NCBI GenBank assembly: GCA_002841495.1 | Contig: PGZV01000007.1 | Span: forward strand, 112,516-176,515 | DNA from: Firmicutes bacterium HGW-Firmicutes-2 | GTDB lineage: Bacteria > Bacillota > Clostridia > Lachnospirales > Vallitaleaceae | Length of the DNA: 64,000 bases | Reading direction: 5' to 3' | Part shown: in pieces, positions 9,438 through 18,544 of the stretch | Layout: each line of letters begins with the position of its first letter | How positions within the stretch are numbered: position 1 is the first letter of the stretch | Notes under the pieces: generated by a model | Database searches by the model: none | What the model was told of the DNA's origin: nothing | What the model saw: only the letters and a program-made list of their open reading frames with translations | Translations under genes and position numbers: made by a program

Positions 9438-10282
9438 ATACCCATTACCCAACATCTTATGAAGAAGCCCTTGAACTTTTAAATATCTACAAACCGACGA
9501 TTGTTGCAGGTGGTACAGATCTTATGGTCAGGAAAAGAGCATGGAGCGATTTGCCTACAAACTTTGACCGGGACGTGTTATTTGTTGGGCAATTGGAAGA
9601 ACTGAATTATATCGATCGCCAAGGTAGTAACATCCATATCGGTGCAGGCGTGACACTAGAAGATATTATGGATCATTTTCATACACCGGCTTTGTTATCA
9701 GAAGCCATCAAAATTATGGCTTCACCGGCTATAAGACATAGTGCAACTTTAGCCGGTAATGTGGTGAATGCATCACCGGCAGGCGATACTTTACCGGTAC
9801 TGTATGTTCTTGATAGTGTGATCGTATTGGAATCTGTAGAAGGTATAAGACATGTGCCTATTAACGCCTTTATTACTGGCCCGGGTAAGACAATCATCAA
9901 TGACAATGAAATGATTAAAGAAATCATCTTATCCGGTCATAAGTTTAATCATAAGGTCTATAGGAAGGTTGGCGGACGTAAAGCGGATGCCATCTCAAAG
10001 TTATCTGTTTGTCTAATTATGGACACTAAAAAAGGCATGATTCAGAACTTTAGAGCAGCTTTTGGCGCGGTTGGGCCTACGGTTGTAAGAGATCTAGCAA
10101 TAGAGTCCAAACTTATAGGTAAATCATTGGATTGGCTGGATGAAAATATTGAAGAAATCGGCAAATGGTACGAGCCCATAATAAAGCCTATCGATGACCA
10201 AAGGTCTTCGGCATCCTATCGAAAAGCATGCACCATTAACCTGCTCACGGATTTTATAAAGCATATAAAACATCATGCATAG
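9431..10282 (+). CDS. FAD-binding subunit of molybdenum hydroxylase
   Basis: 283 residues, the medium subunit of the xanthine dehydrogenase/CO dehydrogenase class. AGGTDLMVRKR (about 27-37) and the SPAIRHSATLAGN...ASPAGD segment (about 98-120) are the FAD-contacting motifs. The C-terminal half is the CO dehydrogenase flavoprotein C-terminal domain. It passes electrons from the 2Fe-2S subunit to an acceptor, usually NAD or ferredoxin. Translation starts at GTG 9431, which overlaps the previous stop codon; AAAAGGAGGGA at 9416-9426 supports this start. In E. coli the matching gene in the purine locus is ygfM. Confidence 0.93.
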   Translation: MVNTHYPTSYEEALELLNIYKPTIVAGGTDLMVRKRAWSDLPTNFDRDVLFVGQLEELNYIDRQGSNIHIGAGVTLEDIMDHFHTPALLSEAIKIMASPAIRHSATLAGNVVNASPAGDTLPVLYVLDSVIVLESVEGIRHVPINAFITGPGKTIINDNEMIKEIILSGHKFNHKVYRKVGGRKADAISKLSVCLIMDTKKGMIQNFRAAFGAVGPTVVRDLAIESKLIGKSLDWLDENIEEIGKWYEPIIKPIDDQRSSASYRKACTINLLTDFIKHIKHHA

Positions 10283-10314
10283 AATCTCAATGATTTATAA
10301 GCGGAGGTAGGACA

Positions 10315-10851
10315 ATGTTAGGCGAAAAAATAAGACTAAGACGTATTGAAAAATCCATGAGCTTAAAAGAACTTGCTGAGGCATCCGGCTTAACTTCAGG
10401 ATTCATTAGTCAGATAGAGAGAGACCTTGCCGAACCCTCCATCACATCTTTAAGAAAGATTGCTGAAGCATTGGAGGTAGCCGTATTTCATTTTTTTATT
10501 GAAGAAATGCATGAGAATCCGGTGGTAAGAAAAAATGAACGACAACCTATACAATTTCCCGGTTCAAAGGTTTCTTATGAGTTACTGTCACCGGATTTAA
10601 ACCGTCAAATGGAGACTTTTCTTGGAAAACTTGAACCAGGTGGTGTTACGTGTGATGAACCTATGGCCCATGCAGGTGAAGAAGTGATTTTTGTTTTAGA
10701 AGGAGAAATGCTCATACGTATTGGTAATACAACCTATAATTTATCAGAAGGTGACACCATATACTATTACGCCAATATACCCCATCAGATTGAGAATTCG
10801 GGTAAGCATTTATTAAGTTTTTTGTCTACAATTACCCCACCAAGATTCTAA
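10315..10851 (+). CDS. XRE-family regulator with C-terminal cupin domain
   Basis: 178 residues. Residues 1-60 are a Cro/C1-type helix-turn-helix (LKELAEASGLTSGFISQIER with the typical S-x-SLRKIAEAL tail). Residues about 105-172 are a cupin barrel (HAGEEVIFVLEGE, then GDTIYYYANIPH). HTH-cupin proteins of this kind sense a small metabolite and control a neighbouring catabolic operon. Its place in the middle of the purine cluster suggests it responds to a purine or breakdown product and regulates these genes. A GCGGAGGTAGG ribosome site precedes ATG 10315; it is co-transcribed with the genes around it, so autoregulation is possible. The operator is probably upstream of the window or near 10283-10314, but I see no clear palindrome. 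Confidence 0.9.
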   Translation: MLGEKIRLRRIEKSMSLKELAEASGLTSGFISQIERDLAEPSITSLRKIAEALEVAVFHFFIEEMHENPVVRKNERQPIQFPGSKVSYELLSPDLNRQMETFLGKLEPGGVTCDEPMAHAGEEVIFVLEGEMLIRIGNTTYNLSEGDTIYYYANIPHQIENSGKHLLSFLSTITPPRF

Positions 10852-10889
10852 GGTCTTACTAGAGGTATTAGCAATTTAGGAGGAATGAT

Positions 10890-12596
10890 ATGCCGATTAA
10901 AGAGATGATTATAGCAAGAGGTGACCAGAAAGCAGAGTTAGTACTAAAAAATTGTCAGGTTGTCAATGTACTTAACGGACAGATTGAATCCGGCGATATC
11001 GCCATAGAAAAAGGTCGAATTGTGGGTGTAGGTGAATATGAAGGTCATAATGAGATTGATCTGAATCATAAATATGTATGTCCGGGATTTATAGATGGTC
11101 ATGTCCATATTGAATCCTCAATGTTGACACCATCACAATTTTCAAGGTTGGTTATGCCAAAAGGAACCACCAGTATTATAGCGGATCCACATGAAATAGC
11201 AAATGTATGCGGTTTAAATGGCATTGAATATATGTTAAAAGCCAGTGAAAAAGTACCCCTTGATATCTATATCATGTTGCCGTCTTGTGTACCCTCTACA
11301 GAATTTGAAGTGGCAGGTGCCATCTTGTTAGCAAAGGATCTTAAGAAATTGAAAGATCATCCTAGGGTCATAGGTCTTGGCGAGATGATGAATTATCCAG
11401 GTGTTATTGCCGGCAACCCAATGGTCCACGAAAAAATAGATATGATGTCAGACCGTTTGATTGACGGTCATGCACCTGAAGTGACGGGCAAGGCACTCAA
11501 CGCTTACATCTCTGCTGGGGTAAAGACAGATCATGAATGTACAACGAAAGAAGAAATGCTGGAAAAAGTCGGAAAAGGGATGTATGTCCACTTAAGAGAA
11601 GGTTCTGCGACGAGGAATCTTGACGCCCTTTTAAAAGGCGTAACACCAAGCAACAGTCGCAGGCTTATGTTTTGTACGGATGACAAGCAACCCATCGATA
11701 TTATGAACGAAGGCCATATTGATCACAATGTAAGGCGCGCCATTGAACTGGGTCTTAGTCCCATTACAGCAATTCAAATGGCTACCTTAAATGTAGCAGA
11801 ATGCTATAGCTTAAAAGGCAAAGGTGCCATAGCACCAGGCTATGAAGCGGACTTGTTAATTCTAGACAATCTGGAACACGTCAGTGTCAGTCAAGTTTAT
11901 AAAAAAGGTGTATTGGTAGCATCGGATCAAAAACCGCTTTTTGAAGCACCTCAGATAAAAGATGAAAGCGTACTTAATACAGTTAAGCTTGATAATACCC
12001 AGGCGATTAATCTGGACTTAAAGATTGCTACAGGCATTGCTAAGGTTATTGGACTAAAAGAGAGAAGCATCATTACGGATCTTGTAATACGGAAGGTAGA
12101 TACCAAGGACGATCTGTTTATTCATAATCCGAAGTTGGATCTTCTAAAGTTAGCCGTCATAGAACGACATCAAAACACAGGTAATGTAGGCATTGGACTT
12201 GTTGAAGGTTATGGTCTAAAACATGGCGCAGTGGGGCTAACGATCGCCCATGATTCACATAATGTTATTGTCATAGGTGATAACGATGGGGATATGAGAC
12301 TTGCCATAGAAGAACTCAAAAGATGTGATGGCGGTATGACCATCTGTAGAGATGGCGCGGTTATCGAGACGCTGAGGTTAGAAGTCGGTGGTCTTATGAC
12401 CAATGCACCCCTTGAAGAGGTTATAGCCAAGATTAAGAAAATGGACCGTCTGGCCCTTGATAGTGGCGTCAGCACAAAGATTGAGCCATTTTTAACGTTG
12501 GCGTTTTTGGCATTACCGGTCATACCGGAATTAAAGCTCACAGATCAAGGACTATTTGATGTTACACAATTTGCCTTTGTAGAAATAGATGTATAG
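10890..12596 (+). CDS. ade: Adenine deaminase
   Basis: 568 residues, full length for the adenine deaminase (Ade/AdeC) family, which hydrolyses adenine to hypoxanthine and ammonia. Metal motif GFIDGHVHIESS puts H71 and H73 at the binuclear site; PHEIANVCG and GHAPEVTG are family landmarks, and the C-terminal domain contains AHDSHN and GGLMTN. RBS AGGAGG lies 6-7 bases before ATG 10890. It feeds adenine into the pathway as hypoxanthine, which the neighbouring molybdenum hydroxylases could oxidise. Only 14 bp separate it from the next gene. Confidence 0.96.
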   Translation: MPIKEMIIARGDQKAELVLKNCQVVNVLNGQIESGDIAIEKGRIVGVGEYEGHNEIDLNHKYVCPGFIDGHVHIESSMLTPSQFSRLVMPKGTTSIIADPHEIANVCGLNGIEYMLKASEKVPLDIYIMLPSCVPSTEFEVAGAILLAKDLKKLKDHPRVIGLGEMMNYPGVIAGNPMVHEKIDMMSDRLIDGHAPEVTGKALNAYISAGVKTDHECTTKEEMLEKVGKGMYVHLREGSATRNLDALLKGVTPSNSRRLMFCTDDKQPIDIMNEGHIDHNVRRAIELGLSPITAIQMATLNVAECYSLKGKGAIAPGYEADLLILDNLEHVSVSQVYKKGVLVASDQKPLFEAPQIKDESVLNTVKLDNTQAINLDLKIATGIAKVIGLKERSIITDLVIRKVDTKDDLFIHNPKLDLLKLAVIERHQNTGNVGIGLVEGYGLKHGAVGLTIAHDSHNVIVIGDNDGDMRLAIEELKRCDGGMTICRDGAVIETLRLEVGGLMTNAPLEEVIAKIKKMDRLALDSGVSTKIEPFLTLAFLALPVIPELKLTDQGLFDVTQFAFVEIDV

Positions 12597-12610
12597 AAGG
12601 AGGACCTTAA

Positions 12611-13867
12611 ATGTCCTATGTATCAGGTTATACTTGTACACTATGTGAAAAAGAATATACAAACGACCATGGACCGATGACCACTTGCCCCATATGTGGT
12701 GATCTGGGCATCTTAGATGTGAATTATGATTATAAAAGTATAGCAAAAGTCTTAACCAGAGACGCTCTAAAAAACAATGAAGATAGAACCATCTGGCGTT
12801 ATGCACCTTTATTGCCTGTTGAGTCCACCCATTTGCAGAAAACCCTTAAAGTAGGCGGAACACCCCTATACCGTAGCCATCAATTGGCGGGGCATATAGG
12901 TATAGAAACATTATTTATAAAAGATGACAGTGTCAATCCGTCCGCCTCATTAAAAGACCGAGCCTCTGTGATAGCTGTTGTGAGAGCTATGGAAGAAGGC
13001 AAAGACACCATAGCTTGTAGCTCAACTGGGAATGCAGCCTCATCTTTAGCAGGTAACGCAGCTCATATGGGCCTTAAGACAGTCATCTTTGTCCCTAAGC
13101 GCGCGCCTAAAGGGAAACTAACCCAACTTCTGGTATATGGTGCTAAAGTGGTTTCTGTAGATGGTGATTATAGAAGCACTTTTGAATTGTCCAAAGCAGC
13201 CATTGATCATTATGGTTGGTACAATAGGAATGCAGCCATAAATCCCTATCTTGTTGAAGGTAAAAAGACGGTGGCTCTAGAAATAGCTGAACAGTTGTCA
13301 TTTGATGTACCGGACTGGGTCGTTGTATCTGTAGGAGACGGATGTACCATAGCAGGGGTCTATAAAGGTTTCTATGACCTTATATCCATTGGCTTAATAG
13401 ATAAAATGCCAAGGCTACTTGGGATTCAGGCTGAGGGATGTGCACCTTTTTACCATGCGTTCAAAGATAAAAAAGCATTAGAAGCCACAGAGGAAAATAC
13501 CTTAGCAGACAGCATTGCAGTTGGTGTACCCAGGAATCCGGTTAAAGGCATTCAAGCTGTGTCAGCTTCTAAGGGTACCTATCTAACCGTAACAGACCAA
13601 GAGATATTAGCATCAATAGCTCTACTTGGAAGAACGGAGGGTATTTTCGGTGAACCAGCAGGTGTTGCAGGTGTAGCAGGTCTTAAAAAAGCACTTGAGG
13701 AAGGCATCATACATAAAAAGGATAAAGTAGCAGTTATTGTAACAGGTAACGGACTTAAGGACGTTGAACACGGCATGGAAGCGGTGGGGGAACCTATGCG
13801 ATTGAAGCCGGACATCCAAAGTTTTATAAAAATAATGAACGAAGCGGAGGGCATAACAAATGGGTAA
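12611..13867 (+). CDS. Threonine synthase-like PLP enzyme with N-terminal zinc ribbon
   Basis: 418 residues. The N-terminus is a zinc ribbon with C9, C12, C26 and C29. The rest is a fold-type II PLP enzyme: PLP lysine K115 in SASLKDRAS, phosphate loop SSTGNAASS (about 134-142), and GDGCTIAG. By family it looks like threonine synthase, but it lies among purine catabolism genes, overlaps the next PLP enzyme by 8 bp, and no homoserine pathway gene is nearby. I infer a catabolic lyase role, perhaps on a diamino acid such as 2,3-diaminopropionate, which YgeX handles in E. coli. The YgeX hallmark RFGLNAFK is absent. The alternative is an ordinary threonine synthase by accident of location. Confidence 0.8.
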   Translation: MSYVSGYTCTLCEKEYTNDHGPMTTCPICGDLGILDVNYDYKSIAKVLTRDALKNNEDRTIWRYAPLLPVESTHLQKTLKVGGTPLYRSHQLAGHIGIETLFIKDDSVNPSASLKDRASVIAVVRAMEEGKDTIACSSTGNAASSLAGNAAHMGLKTVIFVPKRAPKGKLTQLLVYGAKVVSVDGDYRSTFELSKAAIDHYGWYNRNAAINPYLVEGKKTVALEIAEQLSFDVPDWVVVSVGDGCTIAGVYKGFYDLISIGLIDKMPRLLGIQAEGCAPFYHAFKDKKALEATEENTLADSIAVGVPRNPVKGIQAVSASKGTYLTVTDQEILASIALLGRTEGIFGEPAGVAGVAGLKKALEEGIIHKKDKVAVIVTGNGLKDVEHGMEAVGEPMRLKPDIQSFIKIMNEAEGITNG

Positions 13868-15242
13868 AATACCGTACGGACCAACCTATGACGAGATGTT
13901 GGATCCATCCAAAATCTCAGAAAACATAATGGAGAAAGTGATATTGGCCAAAGACGATGAACTTGATCCTTTGAATCTTTTTAATATTACATGGCGAGAT
14001 GCTAACAATGAGATTCGCAAGGTGGTACTGCCAAAAGCCATAACCGGCGTGGATGCTAACATTGTGGTTATGCTAGGAAAGTATTTCCCATCCGGTTCTC
14101 ATAAAGTAGGACCGGCCTATGCAACACTTATAGAAGGCTGCGTGGATAAAGAAATCTTACCGGGAGAGCACACGATATTAGGGCCATCCACCGGTAATTT
14201 TGGTATTGGTGTTTCTTACATATGTAATCTTATGGGCTATGAAGCTATTGTTATCATGCCGGATAATATGAGCAAAGAACGTTATGAGAGAATCAAGAGA
14301 TATGGGGCTCAGCTGGACCTAACACCCGGAACCGAGTCGGATGTTATCTTGACCCTTGAACGTACTTATGAATTAATGAAAGAGCCAAAGAATAAAGCTT
14401 TAGCTCAGTTTGAACTGTTTCCAAATTATAGATTCCATAGACATGTCACAGGGCATAGTGCTGTTGAAGCAGTCAAAGGTATTGGAAACGGGCGCATAGC
14501 AGCCTTTACATCTGCTCTTGGTTCATCCGGTACAATAGCAGCAGGGGATCATATTAAGCAAGTATATCCCGATGCGAAAATCGTGGCACTTGAGCCTTAT
14601 GAATGTTCTACTTTAACGGATGGTGGCCGTGGCCAACATAGAATCGAAGGTATAGGCGACAAAATGTGTACCTTAATTCATAATGTTCTAAATACAGACT
14701 TTGTGGTCATGATTGAAGATGATGATTGTGTCAAAGGTTTGAAGGTCATACATGATGGGGCACATATTCTGGTAGAAGCAGGCGTCGATAAGGCATTAGC
14801 TGAAAGCTTAACAGACCTATTTGGCGTATCAGGCATATGTAATATTCTAGGCGCTATTAAGATGGCCAAACATCTTAATCTTGGACCGGAGGATAATGTG
14901 GTGACCATAGCAACAGATGGTTTTGACCGATATGATTCCGTTATTCTAGATCTTGAAAGACGCTCTCTTGAGACTTCAGACAATGTATTACGAAGATGGA
15001 AAAAAGATGTCTTTGATGAAGCCGATACAGGTAAAATAACAGACTTTAGAAGTCATGATAAAAAAGAGCAGCTTTTTGATCAAAAAGAAAAAGACTGGTT
15101 GCCCTTTGGTTATAAAAAAGAGTATTTGGATGCCATGAAAGTACAAGAATTCTGGGATTCGGAATATGCAAAAGTACAAGCCTACAATGCAAAAATCAAA
15201 GTACTAAGAGATGAGGATGATGATAATGACAATACCCTTTAA
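13860..15242 (+). CDS. Fold-type II PLP-dependent enzyme (cysteine synthase/tryptophan synthase-beta-like)
   Basis: 460 residues, long for the cysteine synthase group. PLP lysine is K82 in [11 protein letters not shown], a GSHK context more like tryptophan synthase beta than the usual S-x-KDR. The phosphate loop is [10 protein letters not shown] (108-117), and [12 protein letters not shown] follows. ATG 13860 lies inside the end of the previous gene (8-bp overlap), so the two PLP enzymes are translationally coupled and may form one complex or act in sequence. No YgeX is present, so one or both may break down the diamino acid made from the purine ring. The function is inference; a beta-eliminating lyase or beta-replacing synthase are both possible. 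Confidence 0.78.
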   Translation: MGKIPYGPTYDEMLDPSKISENIMEKVILAKDDELDPLNLFNITWRDANNEIRKVVLPKAITGVDANIVVMLGKYFPSGSHKVGPAYATLIEGCVDKEILPGEHTILGPSTGNFGIGVSYICNLMGYEAIVIMPDNMSKERYERIKRYGAQLDLTPGTESDVILTLERTYELMKEPKNKALAQFELFPNYRFHRHVTGHSAVEAVKGIGNGRIAAFTSALGSSGTIAAGDHIKQVYPDAKIVALEPYECSTLTDGGRGQHRIEGIGDKMCTLIHNVLNTDFVVMIEDDDCVKGLKVIHDGAHILVEAGVDKALAESLTDLFGVSGICNILGAIKMAKHLNLGPEDNVVTIATDGFDRYDSVILDLERRSLETSDNVLRRWKKDVFDEADTGKITDFRSHDKKEQLFDQKEKDWLPFGYKKEYLDAMKVQEFWDSEYAKVQAYNAKIKVLRDEDDDNDNTL

Positions 15243-16440
15243 TACGATACTGGAAAGCGCCAAAACCTATAGGAATGACATATCCACCTTTCTTAGAGAT
15301 ATGATTCGCATATCCAGTGAAAGCTGTGATGAAAAATTAGTCGTTCTAAGAATAAAAGAAGAAATGGAAAAAGTAGGATTTGATCGCATCGATATTGACC
15401 CTATGGGCAATATTCTAGGTTATATCGGCCATGGATCCACTTTGATTGCTATGGATGCACACATCGACACCGTGGGCATCGGTGAGCTTGCCAATTGGGA
15501 TTATGATCCTTATGAAGGCTACGAAGACGATGAGATCATTATTGGACGTGGGGCAAGTGATCAAGAAGGCGGTATGGCTTCTATGGTGTATGCCGGTAAA
15601 ATCATTAAAGATCTGGATTTGGCGGATGACTATACCTTGCTTGTTACAGGCACAGTACAAGAAGAAGACTGTGACGGATTGTGTTGGCAGTATATTATAG
15701 AGGAATCTAAGATTCGACCGGAATTTGTTGTGATTACAGAACCCACATCTTTAAACATCTATCGAGGTCAACGAGGCCGCATGGAGATCAAGGTAGAGAC
15801 CATGGGCGTTAGTTGTCATGGTTCAGCACCTGAGCGAGGGGATAACGCTATATACAAGATGGCACCCATTATCAATGAACTTAAAGTGCTTCATGAAAAC
15901 TTATTAGACAATCCTTTTCTTGGAAAAGGCAGCTTGACCGTATCAGAGATTTTCTTTAGTTCACCGTCAAGGTGTGCTGTAGCCGATGGTTGTGCCATTT
16001 CAGTCGACCGCAGATTGACCCATGGAGAAACCTATGAATCCGCCTTGGAAGAGATTCGCAACCTACCATCAGTGAAAGCAGCAGATGCCAAAGTATCTAT
16101 GTACACCTATGAGCGTCCTTCCTACACAGGACTGGTCTATCCAACAGATGCATATTTTCCTACTTGGGTATTGCCAAAAGAGCATGAGGCTACCCAAACG
16201 CTGGTAGATGCCTATAGAGGTTTATTTGATAAAGAACCCTTGGTAGATAAGTGGACATTTTCAACCAATGGTGTTTCCATCATGGGACGATATGAGATTC
16301 CATGTATCGGATTTGGACCCGGTCATGAGGACCAAGCTCATGCCCCTAATGAAAAAACATGGAAAGATGAATTGGTGCATGCTGCAGCTATGTATGCGGC
16401 CATCCCAAAAGCCTATATAAAAAGAAAGAGAGGTTTATAA
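15226..16440 (+). CDS. ygeY: YgeY-family M20 hydrolase (selenium/purine-linked)
   Basis: M20-type metallohydrolase, 404 residues from the start chosen here. An in-frame ATG at 15211 exists, but GAGGA at 15213-15217 lies after it and 8 bases before ATG 15226, so 15226 is preferred; the gene then overlaps the end of the PLP gene by 17 bp. Metal and catalytic motifs: MDAHIDTVG (H79, D81), [10 protein letters not shown] (D112) and VQEEDCDG (E146/E147), with [14 protein letters not shown] near the C-terminus. Known: YgeY homologues travel with YgeW, SsnA and HyuA in anaerobic purine loci. It probably hydrolyses an N-carbamoyl or peptide-like bond in a ring-opened intermediate; the substrate is not shown by sequence. 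Confidence 0.93.
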   Translation: MTIPFNTILESAKTYRNDISTFLRDMIRISSESCDEKLVVLRIKEEMEKVGFDRIDIDPMGNILGYIGHGSTLIAMDAHIDTVGIGELANWDYDPYEGYEDDEIIIGRGASDQEGGMASMVYAGKIIKDLDLADDYTLLVTGTVQEEDCDGLCWQYIIEESKIRPEFVVITEPTSLNIYRGQRGRMEIKVETMGVSCHGSAPERGDNAIYKMAPIINELKVLHENLLDNPFLGKGSLTVSEIFFSSPSRCAVADGCAISVDRRLTHGETYESALEEIRNLPSVKAADAKVSMYTYERPSYTGLVYPTDAYFPTWVLPKEHEATQTLVDAYRGLFDKEPLVDKWTFSTNGVSIMGRYEIPCIGFGPGHEDQAHAPNEKTWKDELVHAAAMYAAIPKAYIKRKRGL

Positions 16441-16441
16441 T

Positions 16442-17428
16442 ATGCAGACACGATTTAAAGGCAAACACTTTATCACCCTTCAAGATTGGACCAAAGAAGA
16501 AATTGATACTTTACTTGAGGTGTCATTTGATCTGAAAAAGAAATTCGCCATGGGTATACCAACCCCATATCTACCTTATCAAACGATGTTTTTGATGTTT
16601 TTTGAGCAATCCACAAGAACCCGTAACTCTATGGAGGCAGGTTTTGCACAGCTCGGTGGACATGCCAATTATTTGGATACTTCAACCATGCAGATCAGTC
16701 ACGGTGAAGTTGCCAAAGACACAGCTATTATCCTATCCAGTTATGGTCATGCGATTGCCTGTAGAAACTGCTTCTGGGAAGTAGGTAACAAATATTTAAG
16801 AGAACTGGCAGAACACTCAAGTGTGCCGATTATGAACCTTCAATGTGATTTGTACCATCCGATGCAAGGGATTGCAGATCTAATGACCATCAAGGAAAAG
16901 GTGGAAACCACCAAAAATCTTAAAGTGTCCATTATATGGGCTTATGCAAAAAGCCACAAAAAACCTATTTCCGTACCCTTAACCCAAGCTTTGTTGTTTC
17001 CAAGGTATGGCATGGATGTGACATTGGCTTATCCGGAAGGCTATGACTTACCGGACTGGGCAATTGAACAAGCCAAAGAAAATGCAAGGCAAAACGGTGG
17101 TAAATTTAGAATTACCCATAACATGGAAGAAGCTTATAAAGATGCGGATGTAGTGATTCCTAAGAACTGGGGTAGTTGGGTGAACAATCAAAGTGACGCT
17201 GTTATAGATGATCTTCTAGAGTCCTACAAAGGCTGGAAATGTACTGAAGAAATGATGGCTTTAGCCAGTGATAACGTGATGTATATGCATGCACTACCGG
17301 CAGACAGAGGTAACGAAGTTGAAGATAGTGTTATAGATGGTCCTCATTCTATCGTTTTTGATGAAGCAGAAAATAGGATTCATACATCTAAAGCGGTTAT
17401 GGTTCTTACCATGGGCGGTAAGGGTTAA
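16442..17428 (+). CDS. ygeW: YgeW-family knotted carbamoyltransferase
   Basis: 328 residues. The carbamoyl-phosphate loop FEQSTRTRNSMEAGF (S57-T60), HPMQG (139-143) and MHALPADRG near 283 mark the aspartate/ornithine carbamoyltransferase fold. Overall similarity and setting are YgeW rather than OTC; there is no arginine biosynthesis gene nearby. Expected direction is phosphorolysis: a carbamoylated intermediate (the E. coli cluster suggests carbamoyl-diaminopropionate or oxamate-type compounds) plus phosphate gives carbamoyl phosphate for the next gene. It is shorter than E. coli YgeW (about 396). It starts one base after the ygeY stop with AAGAGAGG as ribosome site. Confidence 0.93.
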   Translation: MQTRFKGKHFITLQDWTKEEIDTLLEVSFDLKKKFAMGIPTPYLPYQTMFLMFFEQSTRTRNSMEAGFAQLGGHANYLDTSTMQISHGEVAKDTAIILSSYGHAIACRNCFWEVGNKYLRELAEHSSVPIMNLQCDLYHPMQGIADLMTIKEKVETTKNLKVSIIWAYAKSHKKPISVPLTQALLFPRYGMDVTLAYPEGYDLPDWAIEQAKENARQNGGKFRITHNMEEAYKDADVVIPKNWGSWVNNQSDAVIDDLLESYKGWKCTEEMMALASDNVMYMHALPADRGNEVEDSVIDGPHSIVFDEAENRIHTSKAVMVLTMGGKG

Positions 17429-17459
17429 TATGGCACTAAGTAATGGAGGCGAGGCATCC

Positions 17460-18410
17460 ATGGAAAAATTAGCGGTCATTGCCATTGGCGGCAATTCCTT
17501 AATCAAAGATAGCGAACATCAATTTATTGAAGATCAATACATGGCGGTCTGTGAAACTGTCCGTCATGTGGTGGACCTCATTGAACTGGGTATTAATGTG
17601 GTCATCACCCACGGAAACGGACCACAGGTAGGTTTTATTATGAGACGTTCAGAAATCGCCGAAGAAGTAGAGCACATGCATCCGGTGCCTTTGGTGAGTT
17701 GCGATGCAGATACCCAAGGCGCCATAGGTTATCAAATCCAGCAAGCCATGCAAAATGAATTTAACAAAAGAGGGTTGACCAATAAAGCGGTTACAGTAGT
17801 GACGCAAGTTGAAGTTGAACCCGATGATCCGGCGTTTCAAATGCCTTCAAAACCCATCGGAACGTTTTATACAGAAGCACAAATCGAACGGATCACCAGT
17901 CAACATCCCGATTGGCATATGGTTAAAGATGCCGGTCGTGGTTATAGAAGGGTTGTTCCATCTCCAATGCCAAAGAAAATCATTGAAAGAGAAGCCATAG
18001 AAACTTTAATTCATGCAGGGTTTTCGGTGGTGGCTGTCGGTGGTGGTGGGATTCCGGTTACCAGAGATGCAGAGGGTAAGCTCATTGGTGTCAATGCGGT
18101 CATTGATAAAGATTATGCCAGTAGTTTGTTGGCCATTCAACTAGGTGCAGATTATTTTATTATTTCTACAGCAGTCGATCAGGTCTATATAGACTATAAC
18201 AAGCCGACTCAAAAGGCTTTGACTGTATTGACTTTAGATGAGGTCGAAGCTTTAAAGTTGGACAATCAGTTTGCACCAGGTAGTATGTTACCAAAGATTA
18301 ACGCTGCATCGGATTTCATTAAAGCGGGTGGGAAAAAGGCGATTATTACCAGTCCGGCCTGTTTGAGTGATGGGGTGAAAGGGTTAGCAGGCACAACAAT
18401 CATCGCCTGA
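17460..18410 (+). CDS. arcC: Carbamate kinase
   Basis: 316 residues from ATG 17460, which is served by GGAGG at 17444-17448. An in-frame ATG at 17430 would add ten residues but lacks a ribosome site. IAIGGNSLI at the N-terminus, THGNGPQVG (about 51-59), VVAVGGGGIPV and FAPGSMLPKI near the C-terminus are carbamate kinase signatures. It converts carbamoyl phosphate and ADP to ATP, ammonia and CO2. As the last gene of the cluster and directly after the carbamoyltransferase it is the ATP-yielding step of the purine fermentation. E. coli has YqeA in the same role. Confidence 0.95.
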   Translation: MEKLAVIAIGGNSLIKDSEHQFIEDQYMAVCETVRHVVDLIELGINVVITHGNGPQVGFIMRRSEIAEEVEHMHPVPLVSCDADTQGAIGYQIQQAMQNEFNKRGLTNKAVTVVTQVEVEPDDPAFQMPSKPIGTFYTEAQIERITSQHPDWHMVKDAGRGYRRVVPSPMPKKIIEREAIETLIHAGFSVVAVGGGGIPVTRDAEGKLIGVNAVIDKDYASSLLAIQLGADYFIISTAVDQVYIDYNKPTQKALTVLTLDEVEALKLDNQFAPGSMLPKINAASDFIKAGGKKAIITSPACLSDGVKGLAGTTIIA

Positions 18411-18475
18411 CCTAGGGCGCTCACTAGCGACCAAAACAACCAAGGGGACAGTTCTTTCGGTTGATACTAATGAGA

Positions 18476-18507
18476 AAGGTCCAATAGCCTTACGGTTATT
18501 GGACCTT
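18476..18507. terminator. Hairpin between convergent arcC and araC-type genes
   Basis: AAGGTCCAATAGCC pairs with GGTTATTGGACCTT (14-bp arms, one G-T pair) around TTAC. There is no long T-tract on either side, so it is a weak or bidirectional terminator, or simply a transcript-stabilising hairpin at the end of the purine operon. Confidence 0.55.
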
Positions 18508-18544
18508 GTTATGGGAGAAAAAAAGCTACGCTACTAGCATAAGT

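Noticed and set aside
17337..17459. Upstream extension of carbamate kinase
   Set aside because: The open frame continues into the end of ygeW, but family motifs start at MEKLAVIAIGGN and GGAGG supports ATG 17460.
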